Source: Nectonema munidae (lineage: Eukaryota > Nematomorpha > Nectonematoida > Nectonematidae). Taken from it: 64,000 nt of DNA. The notes under the pieces are model-generated. The model saw only the letters and a list, made by a program, of their open reading frames with translations. It ran no database searches and was not told the origin of the DNA. Shown here one piece after another: positions 46,490 through 58,318 of the stretch (within the stretch, counting starts at the first letter, position 1; each line of letters begins with the position of its first letter). The translations under genes and the position numbers were made by a program. The stretch is from the NCBI GenBank assembly GCA_030549495.1, contig JAUIRK010001046.1, forward strand, positions 582,501 through 646,500, read 5' to 3'.

Positions 46490-46655
46490 ATACACAAATT
46501 TGTAGGACTTTTTTGACCCTGGTGACCGGATGTCCTTTCTGACATCAACCGGATGGCATCAGATTAAACAACAATGAATTCTATTTTGGATACATAGGGA
46601 ATTGAAACCAAGACAAATCTCTGAGGTCTAACCATCATGCCACTGGCGCCATTTT
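46490..46655 (-). mobile_element. tRNA-derived SINE, copy 2 of the 6720 family
   Basis: The minus strand begins GGCGCCAGTGGCATGATGG, then TTAGACCTCAGAG; a B-box-like TTGGTTTCAATTCCC follows about 30 bases later. The A box TGGCATGATGG and B box fit a Pol III promoter at tRNA spacing. The body matches 6740-6890 over 'attaaacaac...ttctattt.g.tacat'. Confidence 0.68.
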
Positions 46656-46659
46656 CAAA

Positions 46660-48530
46660 GTACGTACTCTGCAAGAACAGCTGGAAAAATGAGTCAAAAC
46701 TTGATACTTCACACAAAATTGTAATGCTTAAAAATTTATAATTCATAATAAGAATAATGGCGGGTAATAAAAGAATTGAAACAAAAATAGAAAATCCTTA
46801 AAAATATAACATTTTATATATGCCAAAGATTAAAATCATATAACATTTTAATTGAAATATATCATATAGACTTGATAATAACTTTGTAAATTTGTAAAGA
46901 CACATTGTGAAATTCATTTTGTAAATAAAGGCATAGTAGAAACATTTTAGAGAATGCTGATACGAAAATGTAAAACTTGGCGAGGAAAGCAGTGTTTTCC
47001 TTTCGTAAAAATGATTCAACTGACACAAATCTGCTTGAAACTTTTGGAAGAAAATCAGCATTCCTGAAGAATAAAAAAGTATTACACAAGGCATACACAC
47101 CAAACAATCTTCTACCAATACCAGGGGTAGGCAAACTGTTTCGTATATACGAAACTTGAATCTTTTTGAAAATGGAAAAGTCGCGTTGTCGAGTATTAAG
47201 TAAAATTTAATAAGTAGCCCAATTTTAGTTGACACGGGGCAGAGTCACCAAAAATTTTATGCGATAGCGATAGGAATTACACATATCTTCATTTTTTCTT
47301 GACTCCTCTATTATTAATCAAAATGTTCTTATAAAGAAAGTATGTAGGCATTGTTATATCCATTTTTAACATTTAAATGTTTCTCGATTTAACACAAGAT
47401 TCTGTGGATTGACTTTCTCTGCTCTAAGAAAAATAAAATATAAATTTTGTGCTGAAGTTGAGCGAATGAAATTTAATTGAACGAATTATACAGGGAAAAA
47501 GTTGACACAAAAATTAAAGAAGTAGAGCCAGAAGGGAAGGAAATCCGGTTTTGAGCTCAACAGGGAAAAGATAAAATTGAAGCTATCCTTTTTTTCCGAA
47601 CAAAACTAACGTTACTTTCAGAAAATAATGTCTACTCTTAATTTCACTTCGTTTTTTAATAGTAACCAAAGATTTAAAAAAGTAAAATTTAAAGTTTCAA
47701 AAAATATGGTTAGTACCAAATTTATATTACAATGAATCGATGAATCTTATGATCGTTTTCCTTTATTATCAGCTAACATTGAGGCTTTGATATCTGAGTT
47801 CAGTGTTAAGAAGGCACCAAAATTTTAATTGCATATTAAAAATAGAGAAATAACCACATATTATTACAAGGGTAAAAATTATTACTAAAATACAAACAAA
47901 AATGTATTCTCTTAAAAAGGAGAAAAATTCACTTTCATTCGAAAGATGTAATAAAAATTTACAAAAATTTTACAAATTTTTTTTATAAAGAAATAATTTT
48001 TTAGCATCTTATTTTGGCCAAAATTTTCCCTAATTTAATAAAACTCGTAAAAAATTTGTAAGAAATATCACTAATATTTTTAGGGCGTGAAATTAGTTTT
48101 ATACAATGGATGATAATCTTTTGTTTTGGCCAGGATTAAGATTACAGCCCCATAAACAGATTTGAAATTAAGTATTCTTGCTAAATACGGTGAGCATAGA
48201 TAACTCTCCAAATTCACATATTTAATCAAATAAATATAAAGCGTCAAAGACGTATTTCTTAAGGACGATTAAAATTGTATACATATTAATGTTATTTTTT
48301 AATGCAAGTCAAAACATGCAAACGTTCAAATATGAATCAGAGAGAATAAATATATTTAAGAGTCCTCTATTTGGCAATAATCAATATTTTGTTATTATTT
48401 GCATTTTCTATATGTTGGACAGCATTAGTTGGCATATGCCTCAACTAAATCCTAGATATTAGAGATCTCATCATCAAAGTGCATAAGAGTGATTATTTTA
48501 ATGATTTAGAATTATGTGAAGCGTACTACA
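46660..48530. other. AT-rich DNA; an hAT-like end near 47121
   Basis: 'CCAGGGGTAGGCAAACTGTT' (47121-47140) looks like an hAT terminus, directly followed by the perfect 18-bp palindrome GTTTCGTATATACGAAAC (47138-47155). The other end was not found. No gene supported. Confidence 0.4.
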
Positions 48531-48532
48531 GT

Positions 48533-49005
48533 GGACTACCTTTAATCTGGAAATCACTAATTCGGACCTTCGTTAATCCGGTACTATTCAGGAAATTTTT
48601 AATTTAGCATAATCATTGAATTCAATTAACAACTGAGCTTCTTGAAGGTTTAGAAGAGAAAAGTTTCATATGAAGAAGAACGAATGAGTCTTTATATCTT
48701 GCAAGAAAAACTAATTAGAGAAAAACTAAAGGACCTAAAACAATAAGTTAAAAGGGAATGTTCAAAAAATTGTCTACACCCAGTAGAATCAGTATATCTG
48801 AAAATTAACTTACAAATTCTGAATTACAATAACTTTTAATAAACATACATCTGACATTGAATTTTACTCTGAGTCAAGTTCATAGTGAGAGAAATTGAGT
48901 ACGCAAAGGGTGATTTTTTTTATTAAAATAAGAAGCACCAATCTGGAAAAATCACTAATTCTGAAAGGCCGAATCCTTAGCATTCCGAATTAGTGATAAT
49001 CGACG
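48533..49005. mobile_element. pogo/Tigger-like non-autonomous element (tentative)
   Basis: 'CAGTGGACTACCTTTAATC' then 'ggaaatcactaattcggacc' on the left. 'atctggaaaaatcactaatt', 'gaattagtgataatcgac' and related words on the right in inverted relation. The CAGT..CTACC..AATC..GG style of end is typical of pogo-related MITEs. Boundaries approximate. Confidence 0.5.
48919..48924 (-). terminator. Possible polyadenylation signal for gene B
   Basis: AATAAA on the minus strand about 295 bases past the gene B stop codon. Such hexamers are common by chance in this AT-rich DNA. Confidence 0.22.
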
Positions 49006-49215
49006 GCATTGCGTGATTTCAAATTAAAATATTCTTTGACTTGGATATACATAAGGATCCATAGTCGTAGACAAGTAAAAATGGATTTAAGAAAAACGTA
49101 ATTAGATGAATCATTAAAAATAGAAAATAAAAGTGAAAAATGAAGAAAAAGACATACTCTGGCCTGAAAGGCTTTGGAAAAGTAGAAAAAGGAGGCATGC
49201 CTGATGCCATGGATT

Positions 49216-49350
49216 TCATTTGTCGTTGTCTGAGGAGTGTAAAACCTCCAGTGTTATAAATCCGACTGCGCTTTTGATTAAATTTAACGCCATCGAATAC
49301 TGAATATTTTCCAAGAGTTGTCCATTGATGGAAAGAAGTTTATCTCCTTC
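49216..49350 (-). CDS. Gene B last exon: C-terminal half of PDZ-d and stop codon
   Basis: 44 codons and TGA, acceptor TTATTCTCTTTAG|GAA in phase 0. It reads EGDKLLSINGQLLENIQYSM, then ALNLIKSAVGFITLEVLHSS and a four-residue tail. G-D-x-L-L-x-I-N-G is the PDZ beta-4 motif, followed by the alpha-2 helix and the last strand. The protein ends about eight residues after the domain. An overlapping second frame downstream (MKSMASGMPP, ending at GA|GTATGT) is not compatible with this exon and is not used. Confidence 0.92.
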   Translation of the reverse strand, partial: EGDKLLSINGQLLENIQYSMALNLIKSAVGFITLEVLHSSDNDK

Positions 49351-49359
49351 CTAAAGAGA

Positions 49360-49852
49360 ATAAAGTTTACTTCACGCAAAAAATGCTTGAAATACAATGT
49401 GGATATTTAATAAAGAATATTTCCTTTTATTTTCACTGAAAATTTGCGCAATAAACACTTATCACAGAGGAATACGATTTATTTTTGCTAAAATAATTAT
49501 GAAAAATGTGTGTCAAGAAGTCAAAAAATGTATAACAGTAATCCTAGTCAATAAATGTTTAGCAATAATCCTAGTGAATAAATGTTTAACAGTAATCCTA
49601 ACCCTAACACTAACTCGAATACTAACCCTAATGTTAATTTTACCCAATTAAAAATTGGTTGAGCACTTGACAACTATTATTGAAAATCAAGAACAAATAT
49701 GATTAGTCAAAATTAGTAGTAGTGAGAGCATATATAAAATTATCGAAAATACTCTCTGCTTGAATCGATATTTGTTATTCGTTAATCTACACACCTGCTC
49801 AGAAAATCGAAAGGCTTTAGAGTTAAGAAGGGTGTTTAGGAAAAAGCAGTAC
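49360..49852. other. Gene B last intron
   Basis: Holds the 28-bp tandem repeat and telomere-like words at 49535-49640. Otherwise AT-rich. Confidence 0.6.
49535..49640. repeat. Three 28-bp direct repeats running into telomere-like words
   Basis: 'aataaatgtttaacagtaat'-type units occur three times (from about 49540), then 'cctaaccctaacactaactc', 'actaaccctaatg'. The CCCTAA/CCTAA words are too degenerate to call a true interstitial telomere. Confidence 0.6.
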
Positions 49853-50001
49853 GTGTATTTTCCCGTAGGCAAGGCCAGTGGGATGCACATTCGTTACAAC
49901 CATTTTGCGCTTGCCTCCAGGCTTGTCTTCGAAGCTGGCCATGACGAGGCCGAGATTTTCTGTGCACGATTTGTTCAATTGGATCTTAGTGATTGTTCCT
50001 C
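49853..50001 (-). CDS. Gene B exon: N-terminal half of PDZ-d
   Basis: 49 codons plus two bases, acceptor AACTCAG|GA entering in phase 1, which matches the donor of 54174-54291 (split codon Arg). It reads TITKIQLNKSCTENLGLVMA then SFEDKPGG and MVVTNVHPTGLAYGKIH. This is the PDZ layout: beta-1, the carboxylate-binding loop (here ENLGLVM in place of G-L-G-F), a long beta-2/3 loop, V-V-x-x-V-x-P-x-G-x-A. Donor CAC|GTACTG, phase 0, joins the last exon as ...KIH-EGDKLL. Confidence 0.9.
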
Positions 50002-50849
50002 CTGAGTTTCCACTTTTTGAAAAGTTTGCTCTCTTCTTAACTGTTTCTACAAAATATTAAACATCATTGACAAATATGAGTTTAACATTCATACATTTAG
50101 AGAAGTGATTCCAAAAGTAGTCACAGTGGACTTCTCCTAGGGGTCAGTGAGAGAGCATGGGATCCCTAGGCGGGTTTTGAATGGCTTGAGCAAAGCATTC
50201 AAAAAATAATATAAATGTTGTTGATATTAAAATGAAGTACATCACAATAAATTTCTCACTAAGGTTCACTGGACAATATATGCAACTGGACAACAGAACA
50301 GTCAACTATTTAAAGTTATTGTCTTTTGTCACAAGAAGGAGAGTGGAGCAAGCAAACTCTTTGTTCTGACTGAATAAGGATTTTTGAATTATTTTTTATT
50401 TTAACAAATCAAATTGCTGTGGAATCAAATCAATAATTTTTGAAAATTTCTTGAATAAATTTCGACAAATCGAATAAGCTGCGCAAAATCTCAACTCTGA
50501 TTTGCTAAAGTTCAGTCATTTTCAACCATTCCAATCGAATGTAGTTACCGGGTATAGCTAGTATTTATCAATTTATTACATCAATACCAAAAATCATGAT
50601 ATCATTAGAATTTTAAAAACAATTATATAGTATATGTAATACACGTTTGTTGATTTATTTTCATGATTATTTCTATAATTAAAACTTTAAAATTGATTAC
50701 AAAAAATTAAATTCATTTTTTGGGGCCTTTTTGTTCAATTTTTTTTTGAAAGAGTAACAAAAATACCACACACATCAACAAAGGATTTTACACCTGTAAA
50801 AATTGATAAGCGAGAAAAAATGCTTCAAGTTTTTAGGGAGGAAGAGTGG

Positions 50850-52210
50850 CAGTGGAAGAGCGTGGATTGTGAGGAGCCTGCGTGCTGCAGCCTATTTATA
50901 GCCATGTATGATTTGCTCTTGATGGCAAGTCAGCCGGACTTTAGCCTATGAGTACCTCTAGGTGTCTGAATTTAAATGTTGCTAATAACTTTTTACACGA
51001 ATTGGAGAGTACCTGAAGAGAGGGCGCCTTGGGTAGCCTGGTGAAAGCATACGTTCGATTTTCAATTCTGAGCAGATTTATTTTCTGTAACTCTTGTTGA
51101 TGCACCATAGAAAGCGTTTGCAATGTCTACCTTAATGGCCCACCTACATTTTGCACTTTAGGTCAGACGGACATTTCTACTTTCACGACGAGCAGTCAAA
51201 AATCGCGTCAGGATCGAGTTATTCTAACTTAGACAGGTTTTTAACGAAAGATCCCATAAGAATAAGAGACAATGGAGAAACTCCTATTTTGGATTGGTCT
51301 CTGCTGCTCGTCTTCCAGCTCTCTTCTTCTTTTGAAGGTGCATCACCACTTGCCACTTCTGGTAGTTCGGTGGTGTGATCATCATTGGACAGTATTTTGT
51401 AAAGATTTTCCTCCGATCTTTAACATTAAAGGCCGTTCTATCCAAAAGATACTTCACAGAAGCGGTTATTTTTATGCCAATACTCGACACATGTCTTTCT
51501 TCTTTTACTAAATTGTTAAACTTTTCTGGTGTTAGAGGATCCTCAATGGCCTCAGTCAAGACTCTTACGAAATCTTGACTGTATTGAGACTATCCTCAAA
51601 GAGATCCTTTTCAAACACAAGTTTTGACGGTAAGATAACACCCTAGTGCTTAGCCAGGCCTACTCTACATCTTCTATCGTGGGCCGTTTGATTTCATCCA
51701 CACCTTTCTTCATATGTACCAAGTTTTGCCAATGCTTCAATTTGTTCAATCGGTGGTCATGCATGAACGTTTGATGATGCCAAGAAGGGTTGGACTATGT
51801 ATTTCTTTTGATTGATGACTCAGGATCGTCCAATGTTAAGTTCGTAACATCCCTCAATACCTTGTTGAATCTTTCAATTTCGCGCGGGCCTTGTGGCCCT
51901 CTAGTGTTTTTGCCTTCTAGTTAGGCCATGGGTTTTGGCAAAAAAACGGATGAGGGCGATCTGCCCGAGGAAGCAAAAAATGGGATATATGTTGGAAGCA
52001 CCAACATGCAGCGACGTCGCATCCCAGCTAGTTTGAGTAGCAAAGCACGCGGTCTGCATCGGAATGGTCAATTTTAAAAGATCGTCGAAGTCTAAACTTT
52101 CGATTTGCTTATCAATGATTTCTTAGCGGACCTACATTTATATGGTCTTTACGATTTCGCAGGTAAGCAGGCGAAGCGTTGAAGGCAGGGTTTTGTGGTC
52201 TGACTAGGAT
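50850..52210 (-). mobile_element. Decayed retroelement (gag-like and reverse-transcriptase-like fragments)
   Basis: A less AT-rich block inside an intron of gene B. Minus-strand fragments in several frames: GPREIERFNKVLRDV (about 51880), a longer open piece 51284-51559 containing MITPPNYQKWQ, then WAIKVDIANAF (about 51130) and a region where F-x-x-L-P-x-G is expected (about 51030-51000). KVDIANAF resembles the catalytic-core strand of LTR/retrovirus-like reverse transcriptases. Riddled with stops. The superfamily cannot be named and no LTRs were identified. Confidence 0.45.
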
Positions 52211-52219
52211 ACAGTAGTT

Positions 52220-54173
52220 GTTTGTTAAAGCAGCAGATTAAAAAAGATTATAATATCATAAATAGATTAAAATAAAAATTAAAGTTTTAGATCAGTGTTA
52301 TATAACAGTTTGCACAAACTATCACTAATATTGAACAGCGATTAAAATTAAAAAATGGCTGCTATTTCCAATATTTATGTAAACTTTATATGGATATTTT
52401 AGTATCAACCAAAACATTTTTTACATTTAAAAAAATGGCAAAAATTTTAACAAAAGCTTTTACCTCTTATTTAGATTTCTTAGCATTACTTAATTACAAA
52501 AATGTAGTTGAGATTTTGAGGGTACAGATTGAGGGATAGGAAAAGGATAATAGCTACCTGGGACGAGTTGAAGAACGACTAAATGAAGCATTGTTTTAAA
52601 TGAGATATTTTAGCAGGATTATTACCGATTTGGGAAATTCGACCGTTTAATTGATCAAAATCACAATTTCTCTTTCACTATTGTAAAATAAATTTTTATA
52701 AATTAAATTTTATTTTTAGAAAAAAATTATTTTAAAGAGTTTAAAAATAAAGACTGTTTCAATTCAAAATCTTTCATGAATTACACTAGTAAAAATAGAT
52801 TAAAATGAAGCTATTAAAAATGTCAAAATAAAGCGAAGTCAAATTTTGGGTGCTGTGAAGGAAAAACTTTAGAATAAACAAAGATACGTCTAAAAACATT
52901 GCTAAACACTGAAGTCCTTAGATTAATAATCATAAAGGGTGGAATATGTACAAGCCTGTATCAAGTAAATTTATTATTTGTTAACATGGTGATGCACATA
53001 ATATATCTTTCTTAATGGTGAATCATATATAAAACAATCTTGCAAAGAAACTACTGATAGAGAGAGTCGCTAAAGAGAGATATAGTTCTTCATCACAATT
53101 TTTATTTAAAATATAATCCCTCGTGAAGAATCTAAACGGCTGGCTCGTATGGATTAATTGAATTTTTTGATATATAGCCATAAGTAAAAATAAAACGTTT
53201 ATTTCATATAAGGATACGGATACACACTATACACATTGTGTTACTATACGCAATACGTGTAAGCATAATAACTCGAACCGAGACACTTTGACGCTCAAAA
53301 TGAAATTTTGTATTATTTTGGCATAAAGCGAATCGAATGGTAATTATGAATATGGCGACCTTATAAACACACGTGGGTTTTTGAACATGTAAACATAAAC
53401 AAAGAAATCATAATATATCTAAACAGGGTTCAGGGCCATATCTCACACTTTTGCGCGAAAATGGAATTTAGATGGGCAATTTTATTAGCATTGTATAAAT
53501 GCGAATATTTTAAATATATTTTCAAAAACTTACTTTTTACATAAGAATTTAATGTAGTCAGAATTATAAAAAACGTCAATTTTTTTAAACGATTACTCTC
53601 AGCTGAAATATAAAGAAATGGTGACAAATCCTTTTTAGTTATCGAGTTAAAATTAATGATGAATTCAAATTAAAGCTTTAAAAGATGAAAGATTTTTACC
53701 ATTTTTTACTTCATAGTTTTTTAGAACATTTAGGTGATTAAAACAAAAAAAATTAAAATTGTGATTTAATAGATAATTATTTTTAGAATTTTTGAATCCA
53801 GTCTTCTAGCTATTAAACTGGGATGAAATAAGATTGAAAAAGAAGATAACTCGCAATGCTTGTATTAAACTTGGTTAATATAATATATGAATGTTTGAAA
53901 TAATTGATTTTAAGCCAAACAGATCCAACATTTTTGCGCAGTTCATTTGACAAAATAATCAAAAAATAGTCATAGTAAAAATTTAATCAAAAAAAGAAAA
54001 TAATTGATTCGATTCTAGAGTAATTTGATTAGTTGAAACTATTAATTATGCAAAATCTATTATCCAATCAGATTAGAGTTTACATACTTCCCCTCACTCG
54101 AGTGACAAAAAAGACCACACATTTTTAATATATAAAAATAGATATAGATTCAAGAATTGAAAAGCAAAGTTAC
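52220..54173. other. Gene B intron, left-hand part, with a dispersed repeat
   Basis: AT-rich. 53440-53700 is a relative of the 18850 repeat ('tttgcgcgaaaatggaattt', 'aaaacttactttttaca'). No exon recognised. Confidence 0.5.
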
Positions 54174-54291
54174 GAAGAAGTTTGTCCTTTTTTAGAGACT
54201 TCAGCTCTCTCAGGTGTGTTGAAAAACTTGTTTGGGTAATGTCCACCATTTTGAGACGCTTGACTTTTATTTTCATGACGCCGAGGTAAAT
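54174..54291 (-). CDS. Gene B exon: last strand of PDZ-c and linker
   Basis: 39 codons plus one base, acceptor CTACTTTATTTAG|ATT in phase 0, donor CTTC|GTAACT in phase 1. It begins IYLGVMKIKVKRL, the closing beta strand of a PDZ domain, then a Lys/Ser-rich linker (SLKKDKLL). The phase-1 end is confirmed by the fit to 49853-50001. A second open frame through the same bases (HENKSQASQNGGHYPNKFF) would need a different entry phase and is rejected. Confidence 0.85.
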
Positions 54292-54361
54292 CTAAATAAA
54301 GTAGGAGTGGTTGGAGAACTGGGAATGTAAAAACGAAAATTGAATAATACAACACTCATAC

Positions 54362-54478
54362 TTTCAACATATAAGAAATGTCTTCGTAGGGTGTGTTTGA
54401 TATATCTTCGCCATTAAACTCCACCAACTCATCTCCAATCATAAAACGACCGGTGTTTTCAGCGGGAGAGTCTTTGAT
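54362..54478 (-). CDS. Gene B exon: core of PDZ-c
   Basis: 39 codons, acceptor TTTCTTTCTTTAG|ATC, donor AAA|GTATGA, phase 0 on both sides. It reads IKDSPAENTGRFMIGDELVE, then FNGEDISNTPYEDISYMLK: the I-x-x-x-S-P-A...G-x-x-x-x-G-D-E-L-x-x-x-N-G stretch and alpha-2 of a PDZ domain. Confidence 0.93.
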
Positions 54479-55029
54479 CTAAAGAAAGAAATAAAAATGG
54501 ATTATTCACCGTGAAGCATTTGCAAGCAAAAATATTTGAAAAACCATTTTTATACCTAGGAGAACTTTGTGCCTGCTCATATCTGTTATATTGGCAATTG
54601 TAAAGATGCAAGAGTTAATCATACGAAGAAAACTAATGCAAAGTGAGAAAAGAATATTTTTCCGATTCGATAATCAAATTTTGATTAGTTTCTCAATACC
54701 AATATGAAAGGAATCTGTAATATTTTTTTTTATAAAAAGACCAATCATTATTCATGTGCCATTTTGTGAAATTCTTCAAGTAAAAAAAGGAAAATTTTAG
54801 GTGTTAGAATGTTTTAAAATAAAAATCGTATGTTGCTTTTATTAATGCAACGAAATGAATCAACATTTGGATATTGAAATACAAGAACCGTGTTTTGTCA
54901 AGAATGGATTCCATGGCCAAATAGTAAAATGTACTAAAATATTTGGTATTACCTTTTAGATATTGCAAATAAGGATATGTTGGGCGTGTGTATCATAATT
55001 GATGCAGGGAAATATAAAAAAAATGCTAC

Positions 55030-55284
55030 TATGGAAGAGATATAAGCACCAGGTTGTCCAGCTTTTTCTTTTATGCAAATGCCAACTCCTCGTTTGATGG
55101 ATTTGAGAAGTTCTACGTCGTGAAAAGTGTAAAAATTCTCAATATTACTCAATTGATCGTCACACAAATCATTGGAAGAACAGGATCGATAAACCACAAG
55201 ACTTATGATGTCCGATTTGGATGGAGAGAAAATTCGTTTTTGAGCTTCAGATAAAGTCACTTCTAACAAATCACAAGTGTTAGC
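55030..55284 (-). CDS. Gene B exon: end of PDZ-b, linker, start of PDZ-c
   Basis: 85 codons, acceptor TTAATTTTTAAG|GCT, donor ATA|GTAGCA, phase 0 on both sides. ANTCDLLEVTLSEAQKRIF and DIISLVVYR complete PDZ-b (alpha-2 and beta-6). An acidic linker (SNDLCDDQLSNIEN) follows. Then FHDVELLKSIKRGVGICIKE opens PDZ-c, with RGVGICI as the carboxylate-binding loop, and AYISSI is beta-3. The two domains are only about 20 residues apart, suggesting a tandem pair. Confidence 0.93.
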
Positions 55285-55754
55285 CTTAAAAATTAAAATC
55301 AAGAATATTGAGAGTGATGATTGAAAGCATAAAGAGGGAACTTTACAGCCCTGTTTTTTGATGGGAAAAAATTTAGCATATTTTCGGAGTTTAGTGACAA
55401 AACCCAAATGTATAAAGATAACAATTTTCTCTAGAACCATAAAAAAATAAATTTTCGAGGTAAAATGGTGTTGATATAAAATGACAAAATTATTTTTAAG
55501 GAATTAATCCTCACAAACACTTGTGAGAGTGATCAAAAATGAGCTTAATTAAGTTTTTTGAAAGGACTATTAATATTATCCTCTATTTTATACTCTGCCG
55601 TTGTTTGCAGCAAATCATGAACGCAGAAAGTTGAAGAAAACAGCTTCCAAAAGTTAGATAAGCACTATTTTGAATCCTTATTATGTTGTTTAATTTAAAG
55701 AAATGTGTACTAGCAATTGTCGCAACACAGCTGATTAAAAAAGTTCAAAATTAC

Positions 55755-55838
55755 TTCAAGAATTTTATCTCCTACACTAAGTCTGCCATCAATAGCCGCT
55801 GCTCCATCGTTAAAAATTTCTGAGATTTGAACACAACT
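55755..55838 (-). CDS. Gene B exon: middle of PDZ-b
   Basis: 28 codons, acceptor GATTTTATTTAG|AGT, donor GAA|GTAATT, phase 0 on both sides. It reads VQISEIFNDGAAAIDGRLSV then GDKILE, the canonical PDZ centre (V-x-I-x-x-I-x-x-x-G-A-A-x-x-D-G-R-L-x-x-G-D-x-I-L-E). The intron after LE is at the same place as in PDZ-a. Confidence 0.94.
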
Positions 55839-56159
55839 CTAAATAAAATCGCAAATTGAGAGGAAAGAGTTCATGAATATAGGAAAAAGAAAATTTCATA
55901 ATGTTTAACCTTTTCATGCGCATTGGGACACTAGTGGCACATTAAATAAAAAACATCCGCTTAAGTTATATAAAACTGATTCGAAAAGAAAAAACGAATA
56001 CCTGAAAAGGTTAACGGTATATTGCCAAACAAGTTTAAATGAAAAAGGAAATGCGTCAAACAAACAAAAATAAACACAATTGTGCCATGCCACTAAATAT
56101 ATATCAATGCACCAAAAGCACATATTACAAAATAACAAAACTTTAGGCAGTAAGTACCC

Positions 56160-56390
56160 CATAAAAATCGTTTGATATGGATGCGACACGTGTTAAGAAG
56201 AGATGGTGAAGAGCGAATAAAAAGGCCTAATAAATTTACATGGAGGAAAGAATGGGAAAAGTAAGTCTGAAAGAGCTGAAAGTTGGTTTAAAAGAAATGG
56301 AGAGCTAAGTTGTGACTTGGTACTACAATCGTTCATTCGTTGTATAATGGAAAAACACTGACAAATAAATTATGATAATGATGAAAATGT
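56160..56390 (+). mobile_element. RTE LINE 3'-end fragment (tentative)
   Basis: Plus-strand text ATRVKKRW and RRDGEERIKRPNKFTWRKEW near 56180-56270, followed by LKELKVGLKEMES and a 'gataatgatgaaaatg' tail, resembles the C-terminus and simple tail of RTE-type LINEs. It lies in a gene B intron. Confidence 0.42.
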
Positions 56391-56399
56391 CTTCTTTGC

Positions 56400-57491
56400 T
56401 TTCAATGATACTCACAGCATATGTATTTTAATTGTCATAAGTGAGAAACGACGAAACAATTAAAAAATTTGATAAGAGATAGCTCATTAGAGAAAATAAA
56501 AAGTACTATTTTCATATTCATTTCTTCACCTTTTTTAAGTATTTTCGCTATTCACTATTATTGTACAATTAGATTAGTAAGGATATTCAAGGAAAGAAAA
56601 ATTCTTTTAGTTTTAAGCTACTAAACTCCAATTTAAAATGGAAACTTTCTCTCAAAACGCCCATTATTTGTAACTATAAATTTTTTTTTAATTTTGATTC
56701 AACTTGTTCAAAATGTTTAATTTGTGAAAATATTTAGTTTTAATTAGAAAATTTTTAAAAAAGGATGTACCATATGGCTACTTTAGTGTTAAAAGGTGGT
56801 TTCAACTATATATATTATATCCACATGTAAGATAAGTATAATGATCAATCTTCCTCATCTACTAGAAAAGTTTACGATGCAATAAAATAAGGACTTTGGA
56901 TTGCTCTGTCTAATATTGATGTAATTTAGATAATACTATACCATGAGGAAACTGTTTTTGAATAGCTATAACTCGGTAAAATAATTTCTTCCAATTATTG
57001 AAACTTCATTTCATGAATATTAAACAAAGCGACTCTTAAAGGAGTGTTTTATTTTTTAAATGTAGATCCATTTTTCAAGTTATCTTCCAATTTCTAAAGA
57101 TTATATCCGAGAAAATTGAGCTACTGTGGTGATGTTTACCAAATCATGACACTTGTACACATAAAATACTTTCAGAATGAGTTAAATTACTATTAAAATG
57201 ATAAAAGATTATGTTGGGAAATTAATTAACAAATAATAAAAGAGTAAGCACAGTTGCAAGGCTCAAAGAAATGGAAAAGAAACTTTCATCAAATTTTGAA
57301 GGAAATCTAATGATTTAAACTTTAAAGAGTTATAAAAGTATGGTCAGATAATCAAGAAGAGATGGCATTCGAATAGATATGTGCATAGCCAGTCCTAGTT
57401 TGAGAGATCATTCCAATTATCTAATTAGTTTACAAAAATCTTTATATGAATCGAGCAATAAGGAAAATGTAAAATCATTGAAAAAAGTTAC
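56400..57491. other. Gene B intron
   Basis: AT-rich, nothing recognised. Confidence 0.5.
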
Positions 57492-57610
57492 CAAAACTGT
57501 TTCACTTCCTCCAATAAATTTGACACCAAAAGGTTTGCCTTTCAACTCAACTTCGATGTAAATTTGTTGTCCCTCAAAAATAGGCACACTTAAAGGATCA
57601 TATGATTCAG
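57492..57610 (-). CDS. Gene B exon: start of PDZ-b
   Basis: 39 codons plus two bases, acceptor AATTTTTTACTTTAG|CT (phase 1), donor TTG|GTAACT (phase 0). A leader ESYDPLSVPIFEG is followed by QQIYIEVELKGKPFGVKFIG and GSETVL: beta-1, the PFGVKFIGG carboxylate-binding loop (a variant of G-L-G-F) and beta-2. The split Ser codon with 58216-58318 is consistent. Confidence 0.93.
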
Positions 57611-58215
57611 CTAAAGTAAAAAATTATAATATATATAGACAATACACTTTGATATATGGATGTAAGCATTTATTTCATTTACGATTACGATATACATTTC
57701 AGCGTATGAATTTTATTTTGTATGTTTTTATATTATTTTTAAATTATTTATATAGAGAATTAAAATTCGATAGAGAAATATTTTAATAAAAATATGTTAT
57801 AAAAAAAGAGTTAGAATTACAAAAATATACAAAGACAATGATGAAAAGATTATTCAAAATTAAATTAATTCTCAACAATAATAGTTTATGATAAAAAGTA
57901 AAATTAGCTAAGTTATAATTAAAGTTAAATTTACTTTGATCCAATTTATTAAGCCGTAAACTTTTTCGATAAAATTAAAATTTAAATAAGTTACATTTTT
58001 TAAAATAAAAGATTTAGTTTTCAAAATTGACTCCAAACGCATACAAAGAATATTTTGCCGATAATACCGATGGTGGTAAGTTAATTTTTTGCTTGAAAAT
58101 AACTAACTGAACTATCGAGACACACAACGGCATAAAAGACTTTATATGGATAGGATACGTAACAAAAAATGTAGGTGTATACAAAGTTTAAGATTAAAGT
58201 AGATGATGCACTTAC

Positions 58216-58318
58216 ACTGATCTTCTATGTGAGAAACATAGCTAGACTTTGCACTTGCAAGGGTTTCTGGATCAAAGGAAATTCTTTGTTTGTGTATATT
58301 TGGTTGCAATTTGTTTTC
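58216..58318 (-). CDS. Gene B exon: linker
   Basis: 34 codons plus one base, acceptor TTTTTTTCTATCCCAAG|GAA, perfect donor CAGT|GTAAGT, phase 0 in and 1 out. It reads HKQRISFDPETLASAKSSYV then SHIEDQ. No domain: a polar linker ahead of PDZ-b. Confidence 0.87.

Noticed and set aside
46490-46655. Possible tRNA gene
   Set aside because: A and B boxes are present, but the arms do not pair as a tRNA and the body is shared with 6720-6930, so it is a SINE.
49019-49219. Continuation of gene B beyond the stop codon in another frame to a GTATGT donor
   Set aside because: The frame is closed by a stop inside the PDZ part of the same exon, so it cannot be joined without a frameshift.
54949-55440. A single 163-codon minus-strand gene
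   Set aside because: Only 55030-55284 is exon. The ends of the frame run through splice sites into intron with hydrophobic AT-rich translation.
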